Shown in pieces: positions 39,412 through 48,777 of a stretch of DNA of 64,000 nucleotides (position 1 is its first letter; each line of letters starts with the position of its first letter). Origin of the DNA: Alphaproteobacteria bacterium (GTDB lineage: Bacteria > Pseudomonadota > Alphaproteobacteria > CACIAM-22H2); the NCBI GenBank assembly GCA_016124335.1, contig WGNX01000009.1:1-64000 (forward strand), in the 5' to 3' direction. Both the position numbers and the translations under genes were made by a program. Under the pieces are notes generated by a model. The model had not been told where the DNA came from and ran no database searches. It was given only the letters and a program-made list of their open reading frames with translations.

Positions 39412-40320
39412 TCAGGCCAGATGCTTCTTGAAGTGCGCGACCGTCCGTTCCCACGCGAGCTTGGCGGCCGCCTCCACGTAACGCGGCGTCGAGTTGTTGT
39501 GGAAGCCGTGCTGCGTGCCGGAATATTTGTGCATGTCGTAGCTGACGCCGGCCGCCTTCAGGCCGGCCTCGAATCCCGGCCACATGCCGTTGATGCGGTC
39601 GTCGTCTTCGGCATAGTGGATCAGGAGCGCCGCCTTGATATCCGCGATTTTCGCCGCGGCCGGCGCCGCCCCGTAAAACGGCGCGGCAGCGCGCATGTCG
39701 GGACCGAGCGTTGCCGCCAGCGCATTCGTCATTCCGCCGCCCCAGCAGAAACCGGTCGTCCCGAGCTTGCCGTTCGACAGTGCATGCGCCTTCACGAACT
39801 TCGCACTGTTGAGCATATCGGTGCCCAGTTTCGCGGGTTCGAGCTTTGCCTGAAGGTCGCGCCCGTCGTCGTCGTTGCCGGGATAGCCGCCGACCGGCGC
39901 CAGCCCGTCCGGTGCCAGCGCCAGGAAGCCTTCGGCACCGAAGCGCCGCGCGACGTCCTCGATATAGGGATTGAGGCCGCGGTTCTCGTGAACGACCAGC
40001 ACGGCGGGAAACGGGCCTTTGCCGGCGGGCTGCACCAGATAGCCGCGCATCTGGCCCGACGAACCGCCGGGCGAGGCGTAGCTGACATAGTTCGCCTTGA
40101 TGCGCGGGTCGGTGAACGAGATCGTCTGCGCGCGCGCATAGCGCGGCAGCAGCGCCTGCGCCATGACAAGCCCGCCCGCAGTGACGGCGGCAGCGCGGGC
40201 GAGGAATTCGCGGCGGTCCATGCCGCCGTGGCAATATTCGTCGTAAAGCCGATAGATGCGCTTGTCGATTTCGATCGTCAGCGGCGCTTCGGGTGCCGCA
40301 AGACTCGTGCCGTCAGCCAT
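39412..40320 (-). CDS. Dienelactone hydrolase family protein, Tat-exported
   Basis: A 302-residue alpha/beta hydrolase. An internal twin-arginine signal (DRREFLARAAAVTAGGLV, about residues 35-52) after an unusual 33-residue leader predicts Tat export. The triad is visible: nucleophile Cys192 in GFCWGGG, an Asp at 239-241 in YAEDDDR, and His271 in GTQHGF. HENRGLNPYIEDVARR is typical of the family. The substrate may be a lactone or ester. It follows the NitT-type binding-protein gene after a strong terminator, so it may have its own promoter. Confidence 0.88.
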   Translation of the reverse strand: MADGTSLAAPEAPLTIEIDKRIYRLYDEYCHGGMDRREFLARAAAVTAGGLVMAQALLPRYARAQTISFTDPRIKANYVSYASPGGSSGQMRGYLVQPAGKGPFPAVLVVHENRGLNPYIEDVARRFGAEGFLALAPDGLAPVGGYPGNDDDGRDLQAKLEPAKLGTDMLNSAKFVKAHALSNGKLGTTGFCWGGGMTNALAATLGPDMRAAAPFYGAAPAAAKIADIKAALLIHYAEDDDRINGMWPGFEAGLKAAGVSYDMHKYSGTQHGFHNNSTPRYVEAAAKLAWERTVAHFKKHLA

Positions 40321-40425
40321 TTCCTGTCTCCTTGTCTTTTTTTGTTTCTACCGGCGTGGACCTCAAATGTAAGTGCGCGCCGCCGTCCCGCAAGGGGCGG
40401 GCGTGTAACAAGAAGCCCGAACGGC

Positions 40426-40462
40426 CAAAAAGAGACGGGCGCCGGTGTTGCCCGGCGCCCGT
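40426..40462 (-). terminator. Rho-independent terminator after NitT binding-protein gene
   Basis: Read on the minus strand, an 11-base stem made from ACGGGCGCCGG and its near-perfect complement (40435-40462) is followed by CTCTTTTT. It lies 23 bases past the binding-protein stop codon and separates the importer operon from the dienelactone hydrolase gene. Confidence 0.8.
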
Positions 40463-40485
40463 TCCTGCAGCGCAGCAACGATTGC

Positions 40486-41490
40486 TTATTTCACGGAAGC
40501 ATAGCGTTTCCCCAGATAGTACGAATTCGGATCGACGGATTCCGGCACGCGGTTGAAGGTCTTGAACATGTCGTTCATGCCCTTGAGCCAGCTCTGGACC
40601 GTCCCGTTGTCGGAGAGCTGGGCAAGCTCGGCGCTCGAATAGTATTTCGCAAGCTTGGACTCGGCCTCGAGATTTGCCTTGGGCGCGCCCAGCATGGCAG
40701 CCGTCCATTCGACCGCCTGCTCGACATGTCCCTTCCGGTAGTCGTTCGCTTCCTTGACGACGCGCACGAACGCGTCGACGAGCGCGGCGTTCTTCGGATC
40801 GGCAAGCTCGTTGCGCATCACGAAGCAGCTCGGGAAACTGTTCGCGGGCAGCGCATCCTCGTTCGAAAACAGTTCGTTCAGGTTCGGAATGCGCGACTTG
40901 AGCGTGGCAACGTGCGGGTACCAGATCCCGGCGCCGTCAACCTGACCCGAAGCGAAGGCGGTCACGACCGTCGAAGGATCCATCGTCAGCCGCTTGACGT
41001 CGTCGAGCTTCATGCCGGCCTTGGCGAGTGCCAGACGCAGCAGCATGTCACCCGACGTTCCCTCGGGCACCGCGACGGTCTTGCCGCGCAGGTCTTCCAT
41101 CTTCTTGATGTTCGGCTGGCCGATGACGCGGTCGGAAAAGCCGACGACATTCATCGCGATGATCTTGGCCTTGCCGGTCATCGGCAGCCACAACGCGCCG
41201 GGCCCGATATAGCCGAAATCGAGGTCGCCCGCACCCAACGCCTGGATCTGGATCGGGCCGTTGGTAAAGCCCTTGATGTCGGCGTCGAGCTTGTACTTCT
41301 TCCAGAGATCGAGCTTGTTCGCGACCGCCGTGATCGACGTGCCGTGGAAATCGCCGATATAGCCCACGCGCACCTTCATCGCCTGCGCTCGGACGGGCAT
41401 GGCCCGGGCAACGATGCCCGCACCCGCCGCGCCTGCGGCGAGGTGCAGGAACTTCCGGCGCGAGGGAGCATGTTTCTTCTGGACGGTCAT
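40486..41490 (-). CDS. NitT/TauT-type ABC substrate-binding protein
   Basis: A 334-residue periplasmic binding protein of the nitrate/sulfonate/taurine class. The signal SRRKFLHLAAGAAGAG with cleavage after RAQA suggests Tat export. The mature part has VRVGYIGDFHGTSITAVANKLDLWKKY, then DFGYIGPGALWLPM and VAVPEGTSGDMLLRLAL, family hallmarks. Members bind sulfonates, sulfate esters, thiamine precursors or aromatic acids. A strong AAGGAGGA site precedes the ATG. It is the last gene of the ROK-permease-ATPase-binding-protein operon. Confidence 0.9.
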   Translation of the reverse strand: MTVQKKHAPSRRKFLHLAAGAAGAGIVARAMPVRAQAMKVRVGYIGDFHGTSITAVANKLDLWKKYKLDADIKGFTNGPIQIQALGAGDLDFGYIGPGALWLPMTGKAKIIAMNVVGFSDRVIGQPNIKKMEDLRGKTVAVPEGTSGDMLLRLALAKAGMKLDDVKRLTMDPSTVVTAFASGQVDGAGIWYPHVATLKSRIPNLNELFSNEDALPANSFPSCFVMRNELADPKNAALVDAFVRVVKEANDYRKGHVEQAVEWTAAMLGAPKANLEAESKLAKYYSSAELAQLSDNGTVQSWLKGMNDMFKTFNRVPESVDPNSYYLGKRYASVK

Positions 41491-41519
41491 GGCGGGTTCC
41501 TCCTTGTCGGTTTTCGTTT

Positions 41520-42284
41520 CTAGTGCTGGTGAAAGACGGCGTTCCAGACGCGGTTGCGCAGGTCGCGGAATTCGGGTGAAAGGCGCATCGCCTCGTCGCG
41601 CGGATAGGGCAGGTCGACCGGGATCTCGGCATGGATGCGGCCGGGCCGCGCGGCCATCACGATAACGCGGTGGGCGAGGTAGACGGCTTCGTCCACGTCG
41701 TGGGTTATGAAAAGGATCGTGCGGCGGTCGCGCTTCCATGTGTCCAGCAACTGGTCCTGCAGCGTGATGCGCGTCAGCGCATCGAGCGCGCCGAACGGCT
41801 CGTCCATCAGGAGCACGGCCGGGTTGACCGCATAGGCCCGTGCGATCGCGCATCGCTGCTTCATGCCGCCCGAGAGATTCTTCGGCAATGCGCCGGCGAA
41901 AGCCGAAAGACCGACGAGGTCGAGGCAGCGCGCGACGGTTGCCGACCGTTCGACCGCCGGCACGCCCGCGATTTCCAGTCCGAATGCCACGTTTTCGGCG
42001 ACCGTGCGCCACGGGAACAATGCGTATTGCTGGAAGATGACGCCGCGCTTGGGCCCCGGCCCGTCGACAGGTGCGCCGTCGACGAGCACCCGCCCGCCGG
42101 TCGGCTCCTGCAGGCCCGCGACCATGTTCATGAGCGTCGACTTTCCGCAGCCGGACGGGCCGACCAGCGTGACGATCTCGCCATCGGCGATGTCGAGGCT
42201 GACGTTGCCGACCGCGCGCACCTCTTCGTCCTTCAGCAGGAACGAGCACGAGACTTGCTCGAAGGCGATCTTGGGCGGGCTCAT
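41520..42284 (-). CDS. NitT/TauT-type ABC ATPase
   Basis: A 254-residue ATPase. Walker A is GPSGCGKST, the Q-loop is [14 protein letters not shown], the signature is [14 protein letters not shown], Walker B is [12 protein letters not shown], and the switch is [12 protein letters not shown]. These are typical of the SsuB/TauB/NrtD class. Its ATG overlaps the permease stop as ATGA. It energises import of the ligand taken by the binding protein encoded after it. Confidence 0.92.
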   Translation of the reverse strand: MSPPKIAFEQVSCSFLLKDEEVRAVGNVSLDIADGEIVTLVGPSGCGKSTLMNMVAGLQEPTGGRVLVDGAPVDGPGPKRGVIFQQYALFPWRTVAENVAFGLEIAGVPAVERSATVARCLDLVGLSAFAGALPKNLSGGMKQRCAIARAYAVNPAVLLMDEPFGALDALTRITLQDQLLDTWKRDRRTILFITHDVDEAVYLAHRVIVMAARPGRIHAEIPVDLPYPRDEAMRLSPEFRDLRNRVWNAVFHQH

Positions 42285-43078
42285 CGCCGCTCCTGCCAGG
42301 ATGTCAGGCGGCCGTCGAGCCACAGGATGAACCGGTCCATTGCCAGCCCCATCAGGCCGATCACGACGAGTGCGGCGAAGATCGTTTCGAGGTCGTAGTA
42401 GACCTGCGCCTGCTGCATGCGATGACCGAGGCCCTCCTGCGCGGCGATCAGTTCGGCCGCCACCAGCGTCGACCATGCGGCGCCGAGCCCCGTGCGCATG
42501 CCCACGAGGATGAAGGGCATCGAGGCGGGAATGACGACCTTGCGGAACACCTCGCTGTCGCCCGCGCCCAGCACGCGCGCGGCGTTGATGAGCACGCGGT
42601 CGACATTGATCACGCCCTGGAACGTCGCGATGACGCTGACGAGAAACGCCGCGAGCGTGATGACGAAAACCTTCGGCACCTCGCCGATACCGAGGAACAC
42701 GATCGCGAGCGGGATCATCGCCAGCGGCGGGATCGTGCGGAAGAACTGCACATAGGGCTCGATCGTGCCGCGCGCCCATCCGTACCAGCCCATCAGGAAC
42801 CCGACAGGCACCGCGAGCGCCGTGCCCAGCACGAAGCCGATCAAGACGCGCCGCACCGAGGCGAACGCATCGACGAACAGCACGCCGCTGGCCGCCAGTT
42901 CGAACGCGCGCCTTGCAACCGCCTCCGGACCGGGCAGGCCCGCGAGCCCGGCATGTGCCGCAAGCCACCACAGGCCAAGCCCGATGGCCGCGGAAAGCAG
43001 GTTGAGCCGCAGCATCCGGTTGCGCGTGCTGCGTTCGCGCAGGCGCGTGCGCGTGCGGATGTCGGGTTCGCTGCTCAT
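42281..43078 (-). CDS. NitT/TauT-type ABC permease
   Basis: A 265-residue permease with about six membrane helices. [28 protein letters not shown] and the EAA-like loop [25 protein letters not shown] are characteristic of the SsuC/TauC class. The end has [12 protein letters not shown]. It overlaps both the ROK regulator gene upstream and the ATPase gene downstream by four bases. Confidence 0.92.
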   Translation of the reverse strand: MSSEPDIRTRTRLRERSTRNRMLRLNLLSAAIGLGLWWLAAHAGLAGLPGPEAVARRAFELAASGVLFVDAFASVRRVLIGFVLGTALAVPVGFLMGWYGWARGTIEPYVQFFRTIPPLAMIPLAIVFLGIGEVPKVFVITLAAFLVSVIATFQGVINVDRVLINAARVLGAGDSEVFRKVVIPASMPFILVGMRTGLGAAWSTLVAAELIAAQEGLGHRMQQAQVYYDLETIFAALVVIGLMGLAMDRFILWLDGRLTSWQERR

Positions 43079-44292
43079 CGCGTGCCCATCCGCCGCCGGT
43101 AGGCCGAGGCCTGGCGCAGCAACCGGTCGAACGCGACGATCGCCCCACCTGCGATGGCACCGTCGGGGCCAAGGGCGGTCCGCGCAAGCTCGACATTTTC
43201 GAGCAATTCCGCCTGTGCGTGGAACGGCATCTGCGAATGCACGTCGGCCAGAAAGGCGTCGGAGCCTTCCGCGTACATGCCGCCGATCGCGATGCGCGCG
43301 GGCATCAGCAGGTTGACAGCCGCACCCAGTGCGGCGGCGAGATTCTCGACCGTCTGCGCGCGAAGGGCCGCCGCACGCCTGTCGCCGCGCGATGCGCGCT
43401 CTTCCATCGCGCGCACGGGCGATGCCGTCTCCTCGCCCGCCCCCAGCACGCCCCGCAGGTAGGATTCGCGCAGCACGTCGACGACAGCGGTATGGGCCGG
43501 CATGCCTTCGACAAGCCGGTTGCGGCCGACGGGCATGTGACCCAGTTCGCTGAAGGCCGATGGCGCGCCGAGCTCGGCCGAACCGATATCGATCAGCGCG
43601 GCGCCCACGCCGTGGCGCGCCTGGACGAACAGCAGCGACTCGCCCGGAGGCAGGCCGAGATGCCTGAACTCGGCCAGACCCATCGCGCGCGTATTGTTGA
43701 CGAGAAGCGCCGGCAGGCCGAGAGCGGCCTCGACCGGGCCAGCGACATCGAGATTCCGCCAGCCGAAGAAAAGCGCATACCTGCTCGTGCGCAATTGCGC
43801 ATCCGTCGTGCCCGGCGCCACGATCGCGGCGGCGGCGACCGGCCGGCCGGTCGCCGCAAGGCGGTGAGCCTCGCGGGCAAGATGTGCCGCGATCGCCGCA
43901 ACCGCATCGGCACCCGTGCGGCCGACAATATCAAGACGTGCGCTGCGCCGCTCGCCGGGCGACAGATCGAGCCCGACGCGCGCGGTCGTGATGCGGCGCG
44001 GTTCGACGACCGCGACGAGCACGGCGGGCGCCACTTCGCGGATATGGAGCGCCGTCGCCGGCCGGCCGGGTTCGTTCGTCGGGCGGGACTTGCCCTCGCC
44101 CACCCAGCCCAGCGACATCAGGTCGGCCACCACCTTCGTCATCGTCGTCGTCGACTGGCCCAGGCGGCGGCACAGCTCGACGCGCGACATGGGTCCGCAG
44201 TCGCGCAGGCACACCAGCGCCTGCATGCGATGGCGCACGCGCAGCATCTCGACGGGAGTCGTCTTGGCGGGCGCTCGCAGGGCGCGACGCAT
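43075..44292 (-). CDS. ROK-family transcriptional regulator
   Basis: A 405-residue protein. A winged helix-turn-helix (about residues 20-65, with [24 protein letters not shown]) is followed by a ROK sugar-kinase-like domain. Two changes suggest that it only binds a ligand: NNTRAM stands where kinases have N-D, and the SELGHMPV segment is not followed by the Cys-x-Cys-Gly zinc cluster. The ATG at 44292 has a GGAGGA site and is preferred over a GTG at 44334. It heads the importer operon by coupled overlap and diverges from the sulfatase. Confidence 0.88.
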   Translation of the reverse strand: MRRALRAPAKTTPVEMLRVRHRMQALVCLRDCGPMSRVELCRRLGQSTTTMTKVVADLMSLGWVGEGKSRPTNEPGRPATALHIREVAPAVLVAVVEPRRITTARVGLDLSPGERRSARLDIVGRTGADAVAAIAAHLAREAHRLAATGRPVAAAAIVAPGTTDAQLRTSRYALFFGWRNLDVAGPVEAALGLPALLVNNTRAMGLAEFRHLGLPPGESLLFVQARHGVGAALIDIGSAELGAPSAFSELGHMPVGRNRLVEGMPAHTAVVDVLRESYLRGVLGAGEETASPVRAMEERASRGDRRAAALRAQTVENLAAALGAAVNLLMPARIAIGGMYAEGSDAFLADVHSQMPFHAQAELLENVELARTALGPDGAIAGGAIVAFDRLLRQASAYRRRMGTR

Positions 44293-44330
44293 CGGCTGGC
44301 GGTTCCTCCGGGTCGGTCGGATGACTGTCT

Positions 44331-44352
44331 CCACCGAATTCTTTTCCGGTGG
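44331..44352. promoter_or_regulatory. Candidate ROK operator between ROK and sulfatase genes
   Basis: CCACCG (44331-44336) faces CGGTGG (44347-44352) across a 10-base AT-rich centre, in the 135-base divergent region. A site here could let the ROK protein control both its own importer operon and the sulfatase operon. It is inferred from position and symmetry only. Confidence 0.45.
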
Positions 44353-44427
44353 GGATTAAATCGCTAGTCTGGCGACCAAGTCAACAAGCCTTCGACGGGG
44401 AGACCGCCCTTGCGGCGGTGGAGCGGA

Positions 44428-45960
44428 ATGGCGACGCGCAAGCAACCGAATATCCTGTTCATCATGTCGGACGACCATGCGGCCAAGGCGATCGGCTGCT
44501 ACGGGCACGGCATCAACAGCACGCCGGGCCTCGACCGCATCGCGCGCGAAGGCGTGCGGCTCAACCACTGCTACGTCTCGAATTCCATCTGCACGCCAAG
44601 CCGCGCGGCGATCCTCACCGGCACCTACAACCACGTGAACGGCGTGATGACGCTCGATGACAAGATCGACAACCGCCTGCCCAACGTCGCCAAGCACCTG
44701 CGCGCGGGCGGCTACCAGACCGCGATGTTCGGCAAGTGGCACATGGGCGAAGGCAAGGCGCACGAGCCCACGGGGTTCGATGCGTGGGCCGTGGTTCCCG
44801 GCCAGGGCGACTATTTCGATCCGCTTTTCCACGAACCGGCGGGCCCCGTCGTCCACAAGGGCTACGTGACCGACGTCATCACCGACATGTGCGTGGACTG
44901 GCTCGACGCGCGAGACCGTTCGCGGCCGTTCTTCCTGATGTGCCACCACAAGGCGCCGCACCGTTCGTGGGAGGCGCATCCGAAGAACCGCGGCCTCTAC
45001 ACCGCCGACGTGCGCCTGCCCGACACGTTCGACGACGACTACAAGAACCGGGCGCGCGCCGCCAGAGAAGCGAAGATGCGCATCGCCGACGACATGACCT
45101 ATCTCGATCTCGGCCTCGTCCAGCCCGAAGGCGGCGCCGAAATCGGCGAACCGCTGCTGCCCGGCATGAACGTCCGCAAGCTCCCGAAACTTTCGAAGCT
45201 GCCCGGCGGTTTCCTGATCGACAAGGACACGGGCGAGCGCTTCGCGTTCGCGAGCGAGGCCGAATACGACCGCTTCAAGTACCAGCGCTACATCAAGCGC
45301 TATCTGCGCACGGTCGCCTCGATCGACGAAAGCGTGGGCCGCCTGCTCGACTTCCTCGACAAGGACGGGGCCGCGCGCGACACGCTCGTGATCTACACGT
45401 CCGACCAGGGCTTTTTCCTGGGCGAGCACGGCTGGTACGACAAGCGCTTCATGTACGAGGAATCCTTCCAGATGCCGTTCCTCGCACGCTTCCCCGCCGA
45501 GATCCCGCCGGGCGGCGTGGTCGACGCGATCGCATCCAACGTCGATTTCGCGCCGACTTTCCTCGACGTCGCGGGGCTGCCCGTGCCCAGCTACATGCAG
45601 GGCCGCAGCATGCGCGCGGTGCTGAAGGGCCAGACGCCCGCCGGCTGGCCCGAGATCGCCTATCATCGTTACTGGATGCACCGCGACGAATATCACAACG
45701 CCTACGCCCATTACGGCATCCGCGATCGGCGCTACAAGCTCATCTACTGGTACAATCAGGGCTTCGGGCTTGCCGGAACGCAGGCCGGCGGCGAGCCGCC
45801 GGAGTGGGAATTCTTCGACTGCGAAGCCGATCCTCTGGAACTTTTCAACGTCCACGCTGACCCGAAATACGCTACGGAGGTTGCGCGCATGACCCGACTG
45901 CTCGAAACCAAGATGGCCGAGATCGGGGATGAACCTGCCCACGCGGGCGCGCGCAAATGA
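44428..45960 (+). CDS. Sulfatase (S1 family, formylglycine type), apparently cytoplasmic
   Basis: A 510-residue alkaline-phosphatase-fold sulfatase that would hydrolyse a sulfate ester. The calcium-site Asp15-Asp16 lie in IMSDDHAAKAIGCYG. Cys55 in ICTPSRAAILTG is the residue converted to formylglycine. FGKWHMG and VIYTSDQGFFLGEHGWYDK complete the site. There is no signal peptide: the first strand starts at residue 8. The ATG at 44428 has a GGAG site. The maturation enzyme is not in this window. Its stop overlaps the next gene as ATGA. Substrate unknown. Confidence 0.92.
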   Translation: MATRKQPNILFIMSDDHAAKAIGCYGHGINSTPGLDRIAREGVRLNHCYVSNSICTPSRAAILTGTYNHVNGVMTLDDKIDNRLPNVAKHLRAGGYQTAMFGKWHMGEGKAHEPTGFDAWAVVPGQGDYFDPLFHEPAGPVVHKGYVTDVITDMCVDWLDARDRSRPFFLMCHHKAPHRSWEAHPKNRGLYTADVRLPDTFDDDYKNRARAAREAKMRIADDMTYLDLGLVQPEGGAEIGEPLLPGMNVRKLPKLSKLPGGFLIDKDTGERFAFASEAEYDRFKYQRYIKRYLRTVASIDESVGRLLDFLDKDGAARDTLVIYTSDQGFFLGEHGWYDKRFMYEESFQMPFLARFPAEIPPGGVVDAIASNVDFAPTFLDVAGLPVPSYMQGRSMRAVLKGQTPAGWPEIAYHRYWMHRDEYHNAYAHYGIRDRRYKLIYWYNQGFGLAGTQAGGEPPEWEFFDCEADPLELFNVHADPKYATEVARMTRLLETKMAEIGDEPAHAGARK

Positions 45961-47111
45961 GCGCGCCCGCCCCCATGCGCATGGCGATGATCGGCGGTGC
46001 CGCACCCTCGATGATCGGGCCCGTCCACCGGATTGCCGCGACGATGGACCGGCGCTTCGAACTGCTCGCCGCAATCCCGTCGCGCGATGTCGCGCGCGGC
46101 CGCGAAGCCGGCGCCGGCTGGGGCATCCCCGAGGGCCGCGTCTACGCCGACATGGCCGCGCTGCTCGCGGCCGAGCGCGGAAGGCTCGACGCCGTGGCGA
46201 TCTGCACGCCCAACGACAGCCACTACGCCTATACGAAGGCCGCGCTCGAGGCGGGCCTGCATGTGATGCTGGACAAGCCGCTGTGCAACGATCCGCGCGA
46301 AGGCGCCGAACTTGCCCAGCTTGCGCACGACAAGGGGCTCGTCCTCGCGCTGACGCACGCCTATGCCGGCTATCCGATGGTGCGCGAGGCGCGGTCGCGC
46401 GTGGCGGCCGGGGAAATCGGCGATATCCGCATCGTGCTCGTGGAATATCTCGGTTCGGGCCTCGCCAAGCGGGTCGAGGACGGACCGGATGCCGCGCGAC
46501 GCTGGCGCCTGCGCCCGGAAATTTCCGGACCTTCGCTGGTGCTGGGCGATATCGGTACGCACGCGCACCATCTGGCGTGTTTCGTTTCCGGCCGGCGCAT
46601 GACGCAGGTCTCGGCCGAGGTGCGCACGCTGATGCCGGGCCGCGCCGTCCACGACTATGCGCAGATGCGCTTCCGCCTCGACGGCGGCGCCACGGGCACG
46701 CTCATCGCGACGCAGGCCGCCGCCGGTGCGCAGAACGACATCAGCGTGCGCGTCTTCGGCACGATCGGCAGCGTCGCCTGGCGCCATTCGGCGCGCGACT
46801 ACCTGACAATCGCCGGGCTCGACGGCGAGAGCCGCACGATCGAGGCCGGCAGCCCGCTCCTCTGCGCGAGCGCGCTGCGCGCCAGCCGCATCAAGCGGAC
46901 CGGCCATACCGAAGGGCTGCACGAAGCATTCGCCAATCTCTACGCCGACTTCGCCGACTTGATCGTCGCGCGCAGGAACGGCGACCTGTCGGATGCCGCA
47001 GCGGCCGATCTTCCGCTCGCCCGCGACGGTGTGGAGGGCCTCAACTTCGTCGCGGCGGCGCTGGAAAGCAGTGCGGCCGCCGGCAAAACGGTCGATATCG
47101 CAATCGCCTGA
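45957..47111 (+). CDS. Gfo/Idh/MocA-family oxidoreductase
   Basis: A 384-residue NAD(P)-dependent dehydrogenase. The N-terminal Rossmann domain has MAMIGGAAPSMIGPVHRIAA as its dinucleotide loop, AICTPNDSHYAYTKAALEAGLHVMLDKPLCND with the catalytic EKP-type Lys (here DKP), then a C-terminal domain with LGDIGTHAHHLACFV and the His pair. Members oxidise sugars, inositols or related hydroxyls. Translational coupling to the sulfatase suggests that it oxidises the desulfated product. Confidence 0.9.
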   Translation: MSAPAPMRMAMIGGAAPSMIGPVHRIAATMDRRFELLAAIPSRDVARGREAGAGWGIPEGRVYADMAALLAAERGRLDAVAICTPNDSHYAYTKAALEAGLHVMLDKPLCNDPREGAELAQLAHDKGLVLALTHAYAGYPMVREARSRVAAGEIGDIRIVLVEYLGSGLAKRVEDGPDAARRWRLRPEISGPSLVLGDIGTHAHHLACFVSGRRMTQVSAEVRTLMPGRAVHDYAQMRFRLDGGATGTLIATQAAAGAQNDISVRVFGTIGSVAWRHSARDYLTIAGLDGESRTIEAGSPLLCASALRASRIKRTGHTEGLHEAFANLYADFADLIVARRNGDLSDAAAADLPLARDGVEGLNFVAAALESSAAAGKTVDIAIA

Positions 47112-47167
47112 GACCGCTACACCCTGCCGCAGTGACGCAAGCGCGCGCGAAGCGCTATCGTCGGCAG

Positions 47168-47482
47168 ATGTCCGCCCTTCTGCCGAACCCCAACCGGCCG
47201 CCCTTCCTGTCGCTGCTGCCGCATCTGGCCGTTGGCGTCGCCGTGGGCTGGTCGGTTCTCGGCGCACTGGTCTGGCTCGATATCGGCGGGCTTGGAACGC
47301 TCGTCGCGACATCGCGCTCGCGCGGCGTCGTGATCTTCATGCTGATGGCGGTCTTCGCGATCACATGGGGTTCGGCCGCGATGGGGGCCGCAATAATGTC
47401 GGATACCGACAAGGACCCGCCCGACGGCGGGCATCCGGCCTGCGAACCGGTGCCGGCACTCGTCCGGCCGGCGCGGCACTGA
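47168..47482 (+). CDS. Small hypothetical membrane protein
   Basis: A 104-residue protein with two predicted membrane helices (about 16-43 and 52-77, including GVVIFMLMAVFAITWGSAAMG), a short N-terminal cytoplasmic part, and a polar, Pro-rich C-terminus. I do not recognise a family. It lies between the Gfo/Idh gene and the DevB-type operon, with 56 and 74 bases on either side. Coding character fits its neighbours. Confidence 0.6.
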   Translation: MSALLPNPNRPPFLSLLPHLAVGVAVGWSVLGALVWLDIGGLGTLVATSRSRGVVIFMLMAVFAITWGSAAMGAAIMSDTDKDPPDGGHPACEPVPALVRPARH

Positions 47483-47556
47483 GCCAACGGTTCATAGACC
47501 GCGCGGTCCAAATATCCTTTAATTCCGCACGGAGCCGCCGGACTCCCGAGCCGCCG

Positions 47557-48777
47557 ATGAATGAAACCACACCCCCAACCGCTGAATCCGATCTGCCGCT
47601 TCCGATCGTCGACCGGACGGTGCCGCCGCCCGCAGGCCCTGGCCGACTGCGGCGCATCTTGCGCGCGATCCGGTTCGTGCCGCTGATCTGGCTGCTCGTG
47701 GCGACCGGCGGCGTGATCGGCGTCTATTTCCAGCCGCCGGGCCTGCAGAAGCTGATGGGGTTCCTGAAGCTGACGCCGGGCGACGGCACGCGCACGCCCT
47801 TCGCGGTGCCGCCGGCGCCTGCAACGAAGGCGCCATCCGCCGTGCCGCAAGCCGTGGTCGGGCTTGCCCGTCTCGTTCCGGAAGGCGACGTGCGCACCGT
47901 CGCTCCCCCGTTCGGCGCATCGGATGCCCGCATCGCGATCCTGCACGTGAAGGAGGGTGACGAGGTTGCGGCAGGTTCGCTGCTCGCCACGCTCGACAGC
48001 GAGCCGCAACTGCGCGCGGCGGTCGAAGCCGCGCAGGCCACCCTCGCCGTGCGCGAAGCGGCCCTTGCCCAGACGCGCGCGAGCGTGGCGAGTTCGCGCG
48101 ACGAGGCCCGTGCAGCCCTCGCGAGCGCCGAAAGCGCCGCGGCAAACGCACGCAGCGAACTTGATCGCGCCGAAGCGCTGCGCACGCGCGGCTTCGTCTC
48201 CGATTCCGTTTTCGAGCAGCGCAAGACCGCGAGCGACCAGGCGAAACGCGAGGTCGACCGCGCGCGGGCGGCACTTTCGCGCCTCGAGGCCGTTTCGCCC
48301 GACCAGCAGACCGACGTGGCACTCGCCGCCCGCAACGTGGAGTCCGCGCGCGCCGATCTCGAACGCGCAAGGCGCGACGTCGCGCGCGCGGAAGTGCGTG
48401 CCCCCATCGACGGCACCGTGCTGACAATCCATGTCCGCGCGGGCGAGAAGCCCGGCGCCAAGGGCATTCTCAATCTCGGCAATCTCGACGTGATGACCGC
48501 GGAGGCCGAGATCTACCAGACGCAGATCGGCCGCATTTCGGCGGGCGATCCGGCAACGGTCACGGCCGACGCGCTCTCGCAGCCGCTGCACGGCACCGTG
48601 TCGCGCGTGGGCCTCGAGGTCGGCCGGCAGACGCTGACCGATTCAAGCCCCGCCGCCAACACCGATGCGCGCGTGGTGAAGGTCTATATCCGCCTCGATC
48701 CCGATTCCGCGGCCATCGCGCGCCGCTTCACAAACCTGCAGGTCGTCGCGCGCATCGAGCCGGCAGGCGCGCGATGA
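47557..48777 (+). CDS. DevB-type membrane fusion protein (HlyD family)
   Basis: A 406-residue periplasmic adaptor. One membrane anchor lies at about residues 38-58. The lipoyl half-motif VKEGDEVAAGSLLATLD leads into a long Ala/Arg/Glu-rich coiled coil (about 155-275, with ETAxAAx-like periodicity). The second lipoyl half, VRAPIDGTVLTIHVRAGE, and a beta-barrel with MTAEAEIYQTQIGRI follow. It links the ABC exporter encoded downstream to an outer-membrane channel. It overlaps devC by four bases. Confidence 0.88.
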   Translation: MNETTPPTAESDLPLPIVDRTVPPPAGPGRLRRILRAIRFVPLIWLLVATGGVIGVYFQPPGLQKLMGFLKLTPGDGTRTPFAVPPAPATKAPSAVPQAVVGLARLVPEGDVRTVAPPFGASDARIAILHVKEGDEVAAGSLLATLDSEPQLRAAVEAAQATLAVREAALAQTRASVASSRDEARAALASAESAAANARSELDRAEALRTRGFVSDSVFEQRKTASDQAKREVDRARAALSRLEAVSPDQQTDVALAARNVESARADLERARRDVARAEVRAPIDGTVLTIHVRAGEKPGAKGILNLGNLDVMTAEAEIYQTQIGRISAGDPATVTADALSQPLHGTVSRVGLEVGRQTLTDSSPAANTDARVVKVYIRLDPDSAAIARRFTNLQVVARIEPAGAR

